A DNA stretch of 64,000 bases from Candidatus Competibacteraceae bacterium (GCA_027492875.1 JAPUDV010000067.1:3180-67179); one strand, 5' to 3'; shown: positions 52,734 through 62,022, numbered from the stretch's first letter. Notes: generated from the sequence alone by a model not told the origin. Made by a program: numbers and translations.

Positions 52734-53072
52734 ATGCGCCGCTTATTCCACAGTATCCGGAACCTCAACGTCTATCTGATGCCCGTCTCCCTGCTCGCGA
52801 CCGCCGGCACCCTGTTACTGGCCCTGTTGTACTACCCCCCCACGCCCACCCCAACTTTTCGGCCCGACAGCCCAGCGGCGGAAGAGCGCTGGCGTGCCCA
52901 CGCCGACACCCTGTTCGCGGCCATGCTTCTCGACGCCCTGCGCCAACTCCAGGCCGAACGACAACCCCAGGGCCAAAACCTGATGTACCGCTTCGAACTG
53001 GATTCGTTCTCCCACGAACAGCCAGTTACCCGGCGGGCGCCAGTTGGCGTCGGCGCGTTGATCAGGCTGTAG
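52734..53072 (+). CDS. Small hypothetical membrane-anchored protein
   Basis: The 112-residue product has one membrane helix near the N-terminus (YLMPVSLLATAGTLLLALLYY) after a basic start MRRLFHSIRNLNV, so it is likely anchored in the inner membrane with the C-terminus in the periplasm. A proline-threonine linker (PPTPTPTFRP) and a helical segment (AAMLLDALRQLQAERQ) follow. I do not recognise a family. AGAGGTGAG precedes the ATG. The 185-bp stretch before it (52549-52733) is noticeably AT-rich with a TATACAAAA element. It stands alone. Confidence 0.6.
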   Translation: MRRLFHSIRNLNVYLMPVSLLATAGTLLLALLYYPPTPTPTFRPDSPAAEERWRAHADTLFAAMLLDALRQLQAERQPQGQNLMYRFELDSFSHEQPVTRRAPVGVGALIRL

Positions 53073-53123
53073 ACAATCCCTGCAAGACCAGCGGGCGGCA
53101 CCCTCCGCCCGCCTGACCCGCCC

Positions 53124-53636
53124 CTACAGCGCCCGTTGATAGGCGTGCCGCACATCCTCGCCAAAACAAACCAGACAGACGGTTACGATCCGGTCGTCGC
53201 CCGCCAGAAAAGTTCTGGCCTCGCGTACCGCAACCCGCGCCGCCTCATCCAGCGGATAACCGTATATCCCACAACTGATCGCGGGAAAAGCGATGCTACG
53301 GACACCCTGCTCCGCCGCCAGCCGCAGGCTGTTGCGGTAGCAGGCCGCAAGCAACTCCGGCTCGCCCTGGTCGCCACCCTCCCAGACCGGCCCCACCGTG
53401 TGGATCACATAACGGGCCGGCAAGCGATAACCGCGCGTCAGCTTGGCCTGACCCGTTTCGCAACCGCCCAAGGTCCGGCATTCCGCCAGCAGTTCCGGGC
53501 CGGCGACGCGATGGATGGCGCCGTCCACCCCACCGCCGCCGAGTAGCGAACGATTGGCGGCGTTGACGATGGCATCGACCGCCAATCGGGTAATATCGTC
53601 CGAGACCAACTGGATTCGGCTGGGATTTACACTCAT
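53124..53636 (-). CDS. Macrodomain protein, O-acetyl-ADP-ribose deacetylase-like (YmdB type)
   Basis: The 170-residue single macrodomain has the ligand-binding motifs [20 protein letters not shown] (residues 24-43), [11 protein letters not shown] and [17 protein letters not shown]. This composition is that of the YmdB/MacroD-like group, which removes acetyl from O-acetyl-ADP-ribose and ADP-ribose from acidic side chains. The ATG at 53636 follows GAGGAGTG at a proper distance, better than the GTG at 53645. It diverges from the 408-aa protein gene. Confidence 0.93.
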   Translation of the reverse strand: MSVNPSRIQLVSDDITRLAVDAIVNAANRSLLGGGGVDGAIHRVAGPELLAECRTLGGCETGQAKLTRGYRLPARYVIHTVGPVWEGGDQGEPELLAACYRNSLRLAAEQGVRSIAFPAISCGIYGYPLDEAARVAVREARTFLAGDDRIVTVCLVCFGEDVRHAYQRAL

Positions 53637-53755
53637 CTTGGTCACTCCTCAAAAAATTCTACAAGACGTCCTTGCGTCCGAATCTTATAGTCCGATTTGG
53701 TCTCCACCGCCGCCTCGCACCCACCGAACACGCACCAGCGACTCGAACCCAATAT

Positions 53756-54982
53756 ATGGCTACCCCTTCCCAGACCGATCAGGAAGCGCCCCCGCTCTGG
53801 CAGTATGTTCCTATCGCGGACTACCGAGTCCCCGCCGCGACTGTCGAGAACAAGGTCAAGACGGGACTGAGTGCTTTGTGGCGGCATCTTTGGCCCACAC
53901 CAGCGCAACCCCAGACCTCTCCTCTCAAAACCGAGGATGAGTTGCGGCTTGTGCCCAAGGCGCAGATCGAACGGATCGTACCGGCGCCCGACTGGCAACC
54001 GGCGGCGGCGGCGCTGGATGATACGCTGGCCGGATGGCTGGATACCGAGCAATCTGCCCGTGCCTGTATTTTCGTCATCTCTCCTCCGCACGGCGGTAAT
54101 AGCGACATTCTGACCGCTTGGGCGGGGAACCGTGGATGGCGGGTGGTCAGCCCTCCCAGCCCCGAACAAATCCTGGCGCGCGATCCAGTCTGGCTGGCCG
54201 ACTGGTCGCGAGATCAATCCTTCTGGGTACTGCCCAATCTGGAGCGCTGCTATTTACGGCACGCCCGTGGACTCGACCTGGCGCGGCATCTACTCGACCA
54301 CGCATGCGCGGGTTCCCTGGGGCGCGGCGTCATCGGCTGCGACAGTTGGGCGTGGGCATTTTTGCGAAAAGCCTGGAACGGCCCGGAACCGCCACTGCTG
54401 GCTCTGCAGAGCTTCGATCCGCAGGGACTGGCGTGCTGGTTCCAAAGCTTCATCGCCGGATCGGGCATGGATCACCTGGTCTTTCGCCAAGCGGATAACG
54501 GCAAATACGTGCTCCCGCCGCCGGAGAGCGCGGTGGGGGACGAGTCGGTCGAAACCAGCGATTTCCTGCGGATTCTGGCCGAGCACAGCCGGGGTATTCC
54601 CGGTATCGCCCATGCGATCTGGCGCGCCAGCCTGCGGACCGCGCCGGATGAAACGCTTTCCGAGGCGACGACGAATGCGGATCAAGACCGGCGCGGCACC
54701 GTCTGGGTGGCGCCGTGGCGCCAGATCAGGCAAACCGCGCCCGGCCTGCTGCGCGAGCACGCCGCCCCACTGCACACTTTGCTCCTGCACGCCGGCTTGA
54801 TCGGCAGCGTGCTAAACCAACTACTGCCGCTGGCCACTATATCGGTCGAGGCGACACTGGCCTGTCTGGAAGCCGCCGGGCTGGTCATGCGGCGCGAAAG
54901 CGAGTGGCTGATCTCGCCCGCAGGTTATCCCGCCATCCGGCAGTTCCTCCGTGATGACGGCTACCTGACCGACGGATTTTAG
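53756..54982 (+). CDS. Unknown 408-aa protein, possibly a degenerate ATPase with winged-helix end
   Basis: The 408-residue product starts MATPSQTDQEAPPLWQYVPI. A central region reads ACIFVISPPHGGNSDILTAW, which resembles a beta-strand and P-loop without the GKT, followed by RGWRVVSPPSPEQIL and then FWVLPNLERCYLRHARGLDL where a Walker B strand might fall. The C-terminus (TLLLHAGLIGSVLNQLL, SVEATLACLEAAGLVMRRES, PAIRQFLRDDGYLTDGF) reads as helices like a winged-helix module. No membrane segment or signal is seen. An mscS-like gene begins 12 bp downstream, so the two are likely cotranscribed. I do not recognise the family. Confidence 0.65.
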   Translation: MATPSQTDQEAPPLWQYVPIADYRVPAATVENKVKTGLSALWRHLWPTPAQPQTSPLKTEDELRLVPKAQIERIVPAPDWQPAAAALDDTLAGWLDTEQSARACIFVISPPHGGNSDILTAWAGNRGWRVVSPPSPEQILARDPVWLADWSRDQSFWVLPNLERCYLRHARGLDLARHLLDHACAGSLGRGVIGCDSWAWAFLRKAWNGPEPPLLALQSFDPQGLACWFQSFIAGSGMDHLVFRQADNGKYVLPPPESAVGDESVETSDFLRILAEHSRGIPGIAHAIWRASLRTAPDETLSEATTNADQDRRGTVWVAPWRQIRQTAPGLLREHAAPLHTLLLHAGLIGSVLNQLLPLATISVEATLACLEAAGLVMRRESEWLISPAGYPAIRQFLRDDGYLTDGF

Positions 54983-54994
54983 GAGAACAGCATC

Positions 54995-55810
54995 ATGAGC
55001 GACGGCGCCGGCCAGATCACGACACATCTAAGCAGCATCAGCGAGACCGCCATCGTGCAAATCCTGCTGATCGCGGCCGGGGCATGGCTGCTGATCACCC
55101 TGACCCAGCGTCTGGTTCCGGCGCTGGCTGGCCGCTGTTCCGGCCGCCACCGCCTGCACACATTGGCCCTGGTACCCGCCCTGCGGCTGCTGGTGATCGT
55201 CACCGCCCTCCTGCTGATTTTGCAGCGCATCATCGAACCCACCTTCGAGAATCTGGTGGGCTTGCTGGGCGCGCTGGGCCTGGCGCTGGGCTTCGCTACC
55301 AAGGATTACGCCAGCAGCCTGATCGCCGGCATCGTGGCCCTGTACGAACTCCCCTACCGGCCAGGCGACTGGATTGAAGTGGACGGAGCCTACGGCGAGG
55401 TGCGCGCCATCGGCATGCGCACGGTGGAAATCGTCACCCCGGATGACACCGTCGTGCATATCCCGCATCTCACGTTGTGGGACCACGCCATCTTCAACGC
55501 CAACGACGGCAGCCAGCATCTACAGTGCGTGGCGGATTTCTACCTCCATCCCCGTCACGACGCCGCCCAAGTCCATCGGATGTTGTACGACGTCGCCCTG
55601 ACCAGCTCGCTGCTGCAAATCGACCGGCCGATCGGCGTGATCGTGCGGGAAAAGCCGTTCGGCACCCATTACCGCCTCAAGGCCTACCCGCTCGACCCGC
55701 GCCAGCAGTTCGCCTTCGTCACCGACCTGACCGTGCGGGGCAAGGCGGCGCTGCTCGGCTCGGGCGTGGAGCTGGCATCTTTTCCTGCCGTCGCCGGACA
55801 GTCGCCCTAA
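54995..55810 (+). CDS. Small mechanosensitive channel (MscS family)
   Basis: The 271-residue protein has three hydrophobic segments and then the MscS pore helix and cytoplasmic beta domain: LGLALGFATKDYASSLIAGI is the pore-lining helix, followed by YRPGDWIEVDGAYGEVRAIG and VHIPHLTLWDHAIFNAND. It matches MscS in build and length. GGAG stands before the ATG. It follows the unknown 408-aa protein gene by 12 bp; together they may form a sensor-channel unit or the partner may only share the promoter. Confidence 0.92.
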   Translation: MSDGAGQITTHLSSISETAIVQILLIAAGAWLLITLTQRLVPALAGRCSGRHRLHTLALVPALRLLVIVTALLLILQRIIEPTFENLVGLLGALGLALGFATKDYASSLIAGIVALYELPYRPGDWIEVDGAYGEVRAIGMRTVEIVTPDDTVVHIPHLTLWDHAIFNANDGSQHLQCVADFYLHPRHDAAQVHRMLYDVALTSSLLQIDRPIGVIVREKPFGTHYRLKAYPLDPRQQFAFVTDLTVRGKAALLGSGVELASFPAVAGQSP

Positions 55811-55829
55811 GCTCCGCTGCTCCGAGCCC

Positions 55830-55994
55830 CTAAATCTCCACCATCTCGAAATCGTCCTTGATGGCGCCGCACTCGGGGCACACCCAAGTGAGCGGTACGT
55901 CGTCCCAGCGGGTGCCCGGCGGGATGCCGTCGTCGGGCCAACCCTTTTCCTCATCATAGATCCATCCGCAAATCAGACACATATACTTCTTCAT
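55830..55994 (-). CDS. Rubredoxin
   Basis: This 54-residue protein is too short for most ORF calls. It reads [20 protein letters not shown] and continues to a second site, [14 protein letters not shown]. The iron is held by Cys6, Cys9, Cys39 and Cys42. Rubredoxins move single electrons to alkane hydroxylases, oxygen- or NO-reducing flavoproteins and superoxide reductases, or help assemble other metalloproteins. The ATG has AAGGAA upstream. No obvious partner enzyme lies beside it; it diverges from thiD. Confidence 0.96.
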   Translation of the reverse strand: MKKYMCLICGWIYDEEKGWPDDGIPPGTRWDDVPLTWVCPECGAIKDDFEMVEI

Positions 55995-56157
55995 CGGGTT
56001 TATTTTCCTTAATGCCGCGTTTTTGAGCCCGCTATTCTCCCACGCCGGCGCATCCCGAAAAACCCGCGGCGTTTGTTAGAATTCCCAGCGCGCCCATCCG
56101 CCGCGCGCCGGTCGGACCCACAGCCCGATCGATCATCCGCCAACCCGGAGAACCGAC

Positions 56158-56985
56158 TTGACCGATCCCGTCCCCCTCTCTCCTCCCGTGGTTATGACCT
56201 TGGCCGGCAACGACCCCAGCGGTGGGGCCGGACTGGCGGCCGACATCGCGACGATCATCAGTCTGGGTTGCCACCCCGCGCCCGTCGTCACCGCCCTGAC
56301 CGTGCAGGACACCCACAACATCCACGCGCTGCTGCCGGTCGAACCGGCTCAAGTATTGGCCCAGGCGCGGGCCGTGCTGGATGACATGCCGGTGGCAGCG
56401 ATCAAGATCGGCCTCATCGGCAGCGCCGAAAACGCCGGCGCGCTGCACGCCCTGCTGGCCGCCTATCCCGACATCCCGGTGGTGCTCGATCCGATCCTAG
56501 CTGCGGGCGGTGGCACCGAACTGGCCAGCCCCACGTTGCTGGATACCCTGCGAACCCTGCTGCTGCCGCTGGTTACGGTCCTGACCCCCAACAGCGTCGA
56601 AGCGCGCCGGCTGGCTCCGGAAGCCGACACGCTGGAAGCCTGCGCCATGGCGCTGCTGGAACGCGGCTGCCGCTATGTGCTGCTCACCGGCGGGCACGAA
56701 CCGACCGGGGATGTAGTCAATCATTTTTATGGGAACAGTCGGTTGTTGGAACGCTACCACTGGCCACGGCTGCCCGGCCACCATCACGGCTCCGGCTGTA
56801 CCCTGGCCGCCGCCGTGGCCGCCCTGCTCGCCCAGGGACGGGAACTGGAATGGGAAGCGCTCAGTTCCGTGGTGCGCCGTGCCCAGGACTACACCTGGCA
56901 TGCGCTGCAAACCAGCTACCAGGCCGGCGGCGGCCAGCTTCTGCCCAACCGGCTGTTCTGGGCCAACCACCGAGATCGGACATGA
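56158..56985 (+). CDS. thiD: Hydroxymethylpyrimidine/phosphomethylpyrimidine kinase ThiD
   Basis: ThiD phosphorylates HMP and then HMP-phosphate for thiamine synthesis. The 275-residue ribokinase-fold protein has TLAGNDPSGGAGLAADIATI near residue 14, KIGLIGSAENAGALHALLA, VLDPILAAGGGTELASPTLL and the anion-hole motif HHHGSGCTLAAAVAALLAQG near residue 205. The start is a TTG, seven bases after GGAG. The end overlaps thiE by 4 bp (ATGA), so ThiD and ThiE are made together, fitting consecutive steps of the pathway. Confidence 0.95.
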   Translation: MTDPVPLSPPVVMTLAGNDPSGGAGLAADIATIISLGCHPAPVVTALTVQDTHNIHALLPVEPAQVLAQARAVLDDMPVAAIKIGLIGSAENAGALHALLAAYPDIPVVLDPILAAGGGTELASPTLLDTLRTLLLPLVTVLTPNSVEARRLAPEADTLEACAMALLERGCRYVLLTGGHEPTGDVVNHFYGNSRLLERYHWPRLPGHHHGSGCTLAAAVAALLAQGRELEWEALSSVVRRAQDYTWHALQTSYQAGGGQLLPNRLFWANHRDRT

Positions 56986-57611
56986 ATCACCCAAGCCGTT
57001 GTCGCGGCCTGTACGCGATCACCGACGCTCGACTGATCCCCGACGAACGGCTGGCTTCCACCGTCGAGCAGGCGATTCTCGGCGGCGCCCGCTTAATTCA
57101 ATACCGGGATAAAAGCACCGATCCCGTCCGGCGACTGACCCAAGCCCGGACGTTGAACCAACTATGCCGCCGCCATGGCGTCCCGCTGATCGTCAACGAC
57201 GATGTGGAGCTGGCGGCGCAAGCCGGCGCGGCGGGTGTCCACATCGGCCAGGACGATCCCGCCTTCGCCCACGCTCGTACCCGCCTGGGTGGAGACGCCC
57301 TCATTGGCGTATCCTGTTACGACCGACTGGATCTGGCGCTGGCCGCCGCCGATGCAGGCGCCGATTACCTAGCCTTCGGCGCTTTCTTCCCATCCCCAAC
57401 CAAGCCCGCCGAGATCCGCGCGCCCATCGAGTTGCTGCGCGCGGCGCGGGCGGCGTTGCGCGTACCGGTCGTCGCCATCGGCGGCATCACCCCGGACAAC
57501 GCGCCCCTGTTGCTGGAAGCCGGCGCCGATGCGCTGGCGGTGGTCAGCGGCGTGTTCGGCCAGCCGGACATCCAGGCTGCCGCCCGCCGCTATGCCGCCC
57601 TATTCGTTTGA
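56982..57611 (+). CDS. thiE: Thiamine phosphate synthase ThiE
   Basis: ThiE joins HMP-pyrophosphate and thiazole phosphate to give thiamine phosphate. The 209-residue TIM-barrel protein contains the family motifs [41 protein letters not shown] and [14 protein letters not shown], ending [20 protein letters not shown]. The ATG at 56982 overlaps the thiD stop. hemL begins ten bp after its stop, so thiD-thiE-hemL may form one transcript, although the products serve different pathways. Confidence 0.96.
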   Translation: MNHPSRCRGLYAITDARLIPDERLASTVEQAILGGARLIQYRDKSTDPVRRLTQARTLNQLCRRHGVPLIVNDDVELAAQAGAAGVHIGQDDPAFAHARTRLGGDALIGVSCYDRLDLALAAADAGADYLAFGAFFPSPTKPAEIRAPIELLRAARAALRVPVVAIGGITPDNAPLLLEAGADALAVVSGVFGQPDIQAAARRYAALFV

Positions 57612-57621
57612 GGAGACTCTT

Positions 57622-58902
57622 ATGCCCACCCGTTCCGAAAAGCTGTTCGCCGAAGCGCAAAACTACATTCCCGGCGGTGTCAACTCGCCGGTCCGCGCCT
57701 TTCGCGGCGTCGGCGGCACGCCGATCTTCTTCAAGCGTGGCGAAGGCGCCTATCTGTACGACGAGGACGGCCGCCACTACATCGATTACGTCGGCTCCTG
57801 GGGACCGATGATCGTTGGCCACGCCCACCCAGCCGTGGTCCACGCCGTACAGGACGCCGCCGCCAATGGCCTGAGCTTCGGCGCGCCGACCGAGATGGAA
57901 ACGGTCATGGCCCGGCGGATTCGGGAGCTGATTCCGTCGATGGAGCTGGTGCGGATGTGCAACTCCGGCACCGAGGCGACCATGAGCGCCATCCGCCTGG
58001 CCCGCGGTTTTACCGGCCGTAACATCATCATCAAGTTCGAGGGCTGCTACCACGGTCATTCCGACTCGCTGCTGATCAAGGCCGGCTCCGGGGCGCTCAC
58101 CCTGGGCGTGCCGACTTCGCCCGGCGTGCCGGCGGCGCTGGCGGCGTACACCGTGACGCTGACCTACAACGATCTATTGGAAGCCCGGGGGGCGTTCGCC
58201 AAGCTCGGCGAGGAAATCGCCGGGGTCATCGTCGAACCGGTCGCCGGCAACATGAACTGCATCCCGCCCGCGCCCGGCTTCCTGGCGGGACTGCGCGAAC
58301 TGTGCACCCGCTACGGTAGCGTGCTGATCTTCGACGAGGTGATGACCGGCTTCCGGGTGGCGCGAGGCGGGGCACAGGAGCTCTACGGCGTCGCCCCGGA
58401 CCTGACCACGCTGGGCAAAATCATCGGCGGCGGTCTGCCGGTCGGCGCCTTCGGCGGCAAGCGGGCGATCATGGAGCAACTGGCGCCGCTGGGGCCGGTC
58501 TACCAGGCCGGCACACTGTCGGGCAACCCGGTGGCACTGGCGGCCGGGCTGGCGACGCTGGACCTCATCGCCCACCCTCGCTTTCATGCCGACCTCGCCA
58601 TCAAGACCCGGCAATTGTGCGACGAACTGGTGACCGCCGCCTGCGAGACCGGCGTGTTACTGACGACGAATTTTGTCGGGGGCATGTTCGGGCTGTTCTT
58701 TACCGCGGAAAATGTCGCTAATTATGCTCAAGCCACCGCCTGCAACATCGAGCGGTTCAAGACATTTTTCCACGGGATGCTGGCCGAGGGGATTTACTTC
58801 GCACCGTCCGCGTTCGAGGCGGGCTTCATGTCCTCGGCGCATACCGAGGCGGATCTCGACGCCACCGCCACCGCCGCCCGGCGGGTGTTCGCCCGGATCT
58901 GA
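57622..58902 (+). CDS. hemL: Glutamate-1-semialdehyde 2,1-aminomutase HemL
   Basis: HemL converts glutamate-1-semialdehyde to 5-aminolevulinate, the precursor of tetrapyrroles. The 426-residue PLP protein shows [20 protein letters not shown] near the N-terminus, [19 protein letters not shown] (cofactor phosphate site), [35 protein letters not shown] and the Schiff-base lysine in [19 protein letters not shown]. The ATG at 57622 follows GAGGAG. It is full length, 10 bp after thiE and upstream of a Uma2 gene. Confidence 0.97.
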   Translation: MPTRSEKLFAEAQNYIPGGVNSPVRAFRGVGGTPIFFKRGEGAYLYDEDGRHYIDYVGSWGPMIVGHAHPAVVHAVQDAAANGLSFGAPTEMETVMARRIRELIPSMELVRMCNSGTEATMSAIRLARGFTGRNIIIKFEGCYHGHSDSLLIKAGSGALTLGVPTSPGVPAALAAYTVTLTYNDLLEARGAFAKLGEEIAGVIVEPVAGNMNCIPPAPGFLAGLRELCTRYGSVLIFDEVMTGFRVARGGAQELYGVAPDLTTLGKIIGGGLPVGAFGGKRAIMEQLAPLGPVYQAGTLSGNPVALAAGLATLDLIAHPRFHADLAIKTRQLCDELVTAACETGVLLTTNFVGGMFGLFFTAENVANYAQATACNIERFKTFFHGMLAEGIYFAPSAFEAGFMSSAHTEADLDATATAARRVFARI

Positions 58903-58917
58903 TGGGGAGGATCCGCC

Positions 58918-59520
58918 ATGTCACGACCTGCCGAACGGTTCGTCACCGCCGCCGACTATCTGGCGCTGGAACGCCAAGTCGAAACCAGAAACGAGTATCT
59001 GAACGGCTGTATTTACGCCATGGGCGGCGCCAGTTGCAGCCATAATCGCGTTACTTTCAACCTGGCCCGTCGCTTGGGCAACCAACTCGACCGCAGCCCT
59101 TGCGAAGCTTTCGTCAACGACATGCGAGTCAAGGTCAGCCCCACCGGCCTGTACACCTACCCCGACGTTGTGGTCGCCTGCGGCGAACCGCACTTCGAAG
59201 ATCAGCACGTTGACACCCTACTCAATCCCACGGTCATCATCGAAGTGCTGTCGGACAGCACGGCGGCTTATGACCGAGGCGACAAGTTCGCTCATTACCG
59301 CGCGCTGGAATCCCTGAGCGACTACCTGCTGGTCGCCCAGGACAAACCACGCATCGAGCATTACCGCCGGCAGGTGGACGGGCAGCAGTGGCTCTATTCC
59401 GCCGCCGACGGGCTGGAGACTCGGATCGAAATCCCGACCATCGCCTGCACCCTGCATCTGGCCGAAGTCTATGACCGGGTCACGTTTCCCGATCCCGGCG
59501 AATTGCCCCGCCCGAGTTGA
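58918..59520 (+). CDS. Uma2-family putative endonuclease (second copy)
   Basis: The 200-residue protein is a Uma2 (DUF820) member: LALERQVETRNEYLNGCIYAM at the N-terminus, SCSHNRVTFNLARRLGNQL, the first acidic residue in TYPDVVVACG and the second in TVIIEVLSDSTAAYDRGDKF. It is only distantly like the copy at 42350, and so is probably an independent acquisition or old duplicate. GGGAGGA precedes the ATG. It starts 15 bp after hemL. The biological function of the family is unknown. Confidence 0.88.
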   Translation: MSRPAERFVTAADYLALERQVETRNEYLNGCIYAMGGASCSHNRVTFNLARRLGNQLDRSPCEAFVNDMRVKVSPTGLYTYPDVVVACGEPHFEDQHVDTLLNPTVIIEVLSDSTAAYDRGDKFAHYRALESLSDYLLVAQDKPRIEHYRRQVDGQQWLYSAADGLETRIEIPTIACTLHLAEVYDRVTFPDPGELPRPS

Positions 59521-59607
59521 CGTCACCCGTCGGAACCTGCCGCTCGCGGTACTGAGAACCTTTCCGCCGAGTCGGATCGACTAGCCCCGTAGCGGTCGAG
59601 CGCCCGC

Positions 59608-60144
59608 TCAGCTTCGCAACCGCCAGTTGCCGATCACACCCGCCACGCCCAGCACGACAAACAGCAGCAGCGTCCACTCCGGCATGCTGAAGCCGAGCAA
59701 CGTCCAGTCCACCCTGGCGCACTCGCCGGAGCCGGTCAGCACCTCGCGGAGAGTCTCGTTCAGCGGAAACGCTTGCAGCATGTACTCCAGACTCGGCCCG
59801 CAGCGCGGCGCTTCCTCCGGCGGTAGATGCTGCAACCAAACGTGCCGGGCGGCGATCCCGGCCCCGATGCCGGTGGTCAGCCCCACCAGTACGCCGTACA
59901 TTTTTGCGCCCCAATCGCGCGAACCGTGCAGGGTCGCCGCCAAAAACACCAAGCCAACCGCCAGCAGCGCCAGGCGCTGGAAAATGCACAGCGGACACGG
60001 CTCAATCCCCAGATAGTGCTGGACGTAATAGGCAAATCCCAGAGAACCGGCACATATCAAAAAACCGAGCCCATTCAACGTCCGGCGTGATACCTCCCCG
60101 CGCCGGCCCGACGGCGGGGCGCTAATTATTCGCAAATCCTGCAT
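59608..60144 (-). CDS. dsbB: Disulfide bond formation protein DsbB
   Basis: DsbB reoxidises DsbA in the periplasm and passes the electrons to quinone. The 178-residue protein has four membrane helices, the first active-site pair in GIEPCPLCIFQRLAL and the second pair, about 60 residues later, in APRCGPSLEYML and TGSGECARVDW. The N-terminus carries an extra 20 residues before the first helix compared with E. coli DsbB. It stands alone, with no dsbA beside it. Confidence 0.93.
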   Translation of the reverse strand: MQDLRIISAPPSGRRGEVSRRTLNGLGFLICAGSLGFAYYVQHYLGIEPCPLCIFQRLALLAVGLVFLAATLHGSRDWGAKMYGVLVGLTTGIGAGIAARHVWLQHLPPEEAPRCGPSLEYMLQAFPLNETLREVLTGSGECARVDWTLLGFSMPEWTLLLFVVLGVAGVIGNWRLRS

Positions 60145-60191
60145 GGCGCGTCCAAATCACCTTGTTACTGTTGAAGAAAGACCGGACCAAC

Positions 60192-60470
60192 TCACCGATC
60201 CGAATGACCCAGATTCCGTTCCGGCGCGATCCGGTCGCGCACTCTCTGCTTGACCTCCCTGGCCTCGGGAAATCGTCCTTCCTGCTTGCGCGACCAGATC
60301 AGCTCATCGTCGACCTGGATTTCGAACACCCCGCCGGTGCCGGGTCGCAGCGCCACCTCGCCCAGTTCCTGCTCGAACGTGGTCAACAGCTCCTGCGCCA
60401 GCCAGGCGGCTCGCAGCAACCAGCGGCATTGCGTGCAATAAGTGATGCTGACTCGTGGTTTTTGTTCCAT
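60192..60470 (-). CDS. SelT/SelW/SelH-family thioredoxin-like protein
   Basis: The 92-residue product starts MEQKPRVSITYCTQCRWLLR and holds a CxxC redox motif at the end of the first strand, in the same place as the CxxU of eukaryotic SelW. The rest, LRPGTGGVFEIQVDDELIWS and RKQEGRFPEAREVKQRV, matches the bacterial Rdx family. No in-frame UGA appears at the motif, so it is the cysteine version. The function is redox-related but not known in detail. The ATG at 60470 is preferred over a longer frame to 60509. It is 10 bp after mtgA on the same strand. Confidence 0.9.
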   Translation of the reverse strand: MEQKPRVSITYCTQCRWLLRAAWLAQELLTTFEQELGEVALRPGTGGVFEIQVDDELIWSRKQEGRFPEAREVKQRVRDRIAPERNLGHSDR

Positions 60471-60480
60471 GCCCGTCCAC

Positions 60481-61257
60481 TCACAATCGGTCGAGATAAG
60501 CGGTGCCACCCAATTGCCGCATCTGCCGTTCGATCCAGCGCTGGCGCTTGAGCACGTAGATCGAGGGCCGATCCACCCGGTAGCGCCGGGGGTTGGGCAA
60601 TACCGCCGCCAACCGCGCCGCCTCCCTGGCGGTGAGCTGGGCGGCGGGCTTGTTGAAAAACTGCCGGCTGGCGGCCTCCGCTCCGAAGGTATATTCGCCG
60701 AACTCGGCGATGTTCAGATAGACCTCCAAAATCCGTTGCTTGGACCAGAGCAACTCCAGCAATACCGTAAACCATGCTTCCAAGCCTTTACGAACCCAGT
60801 CGCGCCCCGACCATAGGAACAGATTCTTCGCCACCTGCTGGCTGAGGGTGCTGGCCCCACGCGCCGGTCTGCCCGCTTCCATATTGTCCAACACCTGCCG
60901 CATCTCGACCAAATCGAAACCGTCATGCTGGGGAAAGCGCTGGTCCTCCCCGGCGATCACCGCCAGCGCCGCGTAAGGCGAGATGTTCTCATACGGCATC
61001 CACTGGTGACGAATCATCGCGCCATCGCTCCAGGCCGCCCGCAACCAATTCTGCGCCATGACGCTGGAAACCGGCAACGGCATCCAGCGCAGGGCCAACA
61101 CCAGCAGCAGCGAGGCCAGAACGAAAATCCGCGCCGCCGTCCAAAGCCCCCAGCCGATTCGAGCCAGCAGACTGCGCTTTGGGGGTGGCGTCCGCCGATC
61201 GGTGGACTTGAACCGGGCAACCCGCCCGCGCAACCACTGCTTCAAAAAATCCCCCAC
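60481..61257 (-). CDS. mtgA: Monofunctional peptidoglycan glycosyltransferase MtgA
   Basis: MtgA polymerises lipid II into glycan strands. The 258-residue GT51 protein has an N-terminal membrane helix (IFVLASLLLVLALRWMPLP), the catalytic Glu in VIAGEDQRFPQHDGFD, GASTLSQQVAKNLFLWSGR and the second Glu region KQRILEVYLNIAEFGEYTFG. The start is a GTG at 61257 that overlaps the flavodoxin-like gene by 16 bp. There is no transpeptidase domain. Confidence 0.95.
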   Translation of the reverse strand: MGDFLKQWLRGRVARFKSTDRRTPPPKRSLLARIGWGLWTAARIFVLASLLLVLALRWMPLPVSSVMAQNWLRAAWSDGAMIRHQWMPYENISPYAALAVIAGEDQRFPQHDGFDLVEMRQVLDNMEAGRPARGASTLSQQVAKNLFLWSGRDWVRKGLEAWFTVLLELLWSKQRILEVYLNIAEFGEYTFGAEAASRQFFNKPAAQLTAREAARLAAVLPNPRRYRVDRPSIYVLKRQRWIERQMRQLGGTAYLDRL

Positions 61258-61742
61258 GCCACCCCCGAAGCCATGGTTTCGCCCAATTCCTCACACTGCC
61301 GCAGCACTTCAGCGGTCAGTTCACCGCGCGCGATGATCGGGTCGCAAACCGGCTTGAGCGGATAGCCTCGGGCGATGCGCTCGATGCTGGCCAATGCCCC
61401 ACCACCGTCGTTGCCGGCGCTGATGAAAACCGCATAGGGTAGGCCGCCGATCTTGCCTTGAGCGGGATAATAGGTGCGGTCCAGGAAATTTTTCATCGCG
61501 CCGGACATATAGCCGAAATTCTCCGGCGTGCCCAGAAGCACGCCGTGTGCCCACAACAGATCATCCAGGCCGGCGCGCAGCGCCATTTTCAGCCGGGTTT
61601 CCACTTCCGCCACCCGGCGTGCGCCGCAGGTCACCGCCCGCGCCATCGCTCGGGTGTGACCGGTTTGCGAATGGTAGACGATCAACAGATGGCGGACGGC
61701 GGCATTCAGACGGGGGTTCGGGTCATCTACTTGCCGCGTCAT
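61242..61742 (-). CDS. Flavodoxin-like / NAD(P)H-dependent FMN oxidoreductase family protein
   Basis: The 166-residue protein starts [20 protein letters not shown] and has the FMN-binding loop [18 protein letters not shown], then [20 protein letters not shown], which matches WrbA-like and NADPH-dependent FMN reductases, and [18 protein letters not shown]. The ATG at 61742 has GGAAA upstream; the frame to 61865 runs across the infA start and is rejected. It is 61 bp from infA in divergent orientation. The substrate is unknown. Confidence 0.85.
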   Translation of the reverse strand: MTRQVDDPNPRLNAAVRHLLIVYHSQTGHTRAMARAVTCGARRVAEVETRLKMALRAGLDDLLWAHGVLLGTPENFGYMSGAMKNFLDRTYYPAQGKIGGLPYAVFISAGNDGGGALASIERIARGYPLKPVCDPIIARGELTAEVLRQCEELGETMASGVAWGIF

Positions 61743-61803
61743 GGGATTTCCGCTATGGTTGCGCGTCTTTTTCAGACCAGAGACGGTAGCAACGAGAGGA
61801 ATT

Positions 61804-62022
61804 ATGTCGAAAGAAGACCACATCGAAATGGAGGGCACCGTGATCGACACCCTGCCCAACACCATGTTCAGGGTGCAACTGGAAAACGGTCACGTCGTCA
61901 CGGCGCATATCTCCGGCCGGATGCGCAAACACTATATTCGCATCCTGACCGGTGATAAGGTGAAGGTGGAGCTGACCCCCTACGATTTAAGTAAAGGACG
62001 GATCGTCTACCGCGGACGTTAA
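61804..62022 (+). CDS. infA: Translation initiation factor IF-1
   Basis: IF-1 binds the ribosomal A site and helps start-codon selection. The 72-residue protein is a single OB fold and reads [20 protein letters not shown], then [20 protein letters not shown], and ends [16 protein letters not shown], typical of the family. The ATG at 61804 follows GAGAGGAA. It converges on clpA, an arrangement common in gammaproteobacteria, where infA lies near clpA. Confidence 0.98.
   Translation: MSKEDHIEMEGTVIDTLPNTMFRVQLENGHVVTAHISGRMRKHYIRILTGDKVKVELTPYDLSKGRIVYRGR

Noticed and set aside
53124-53636. The macrodomain protein as a substitute for DraG in reversing NifH ADP-ribosylation
   Set aside because: DraT modifies an arginine; macrodomains of this type act on acetyl-ADP-ribose or acidic residues, and the gene is 50 kb from draT with no shared control.
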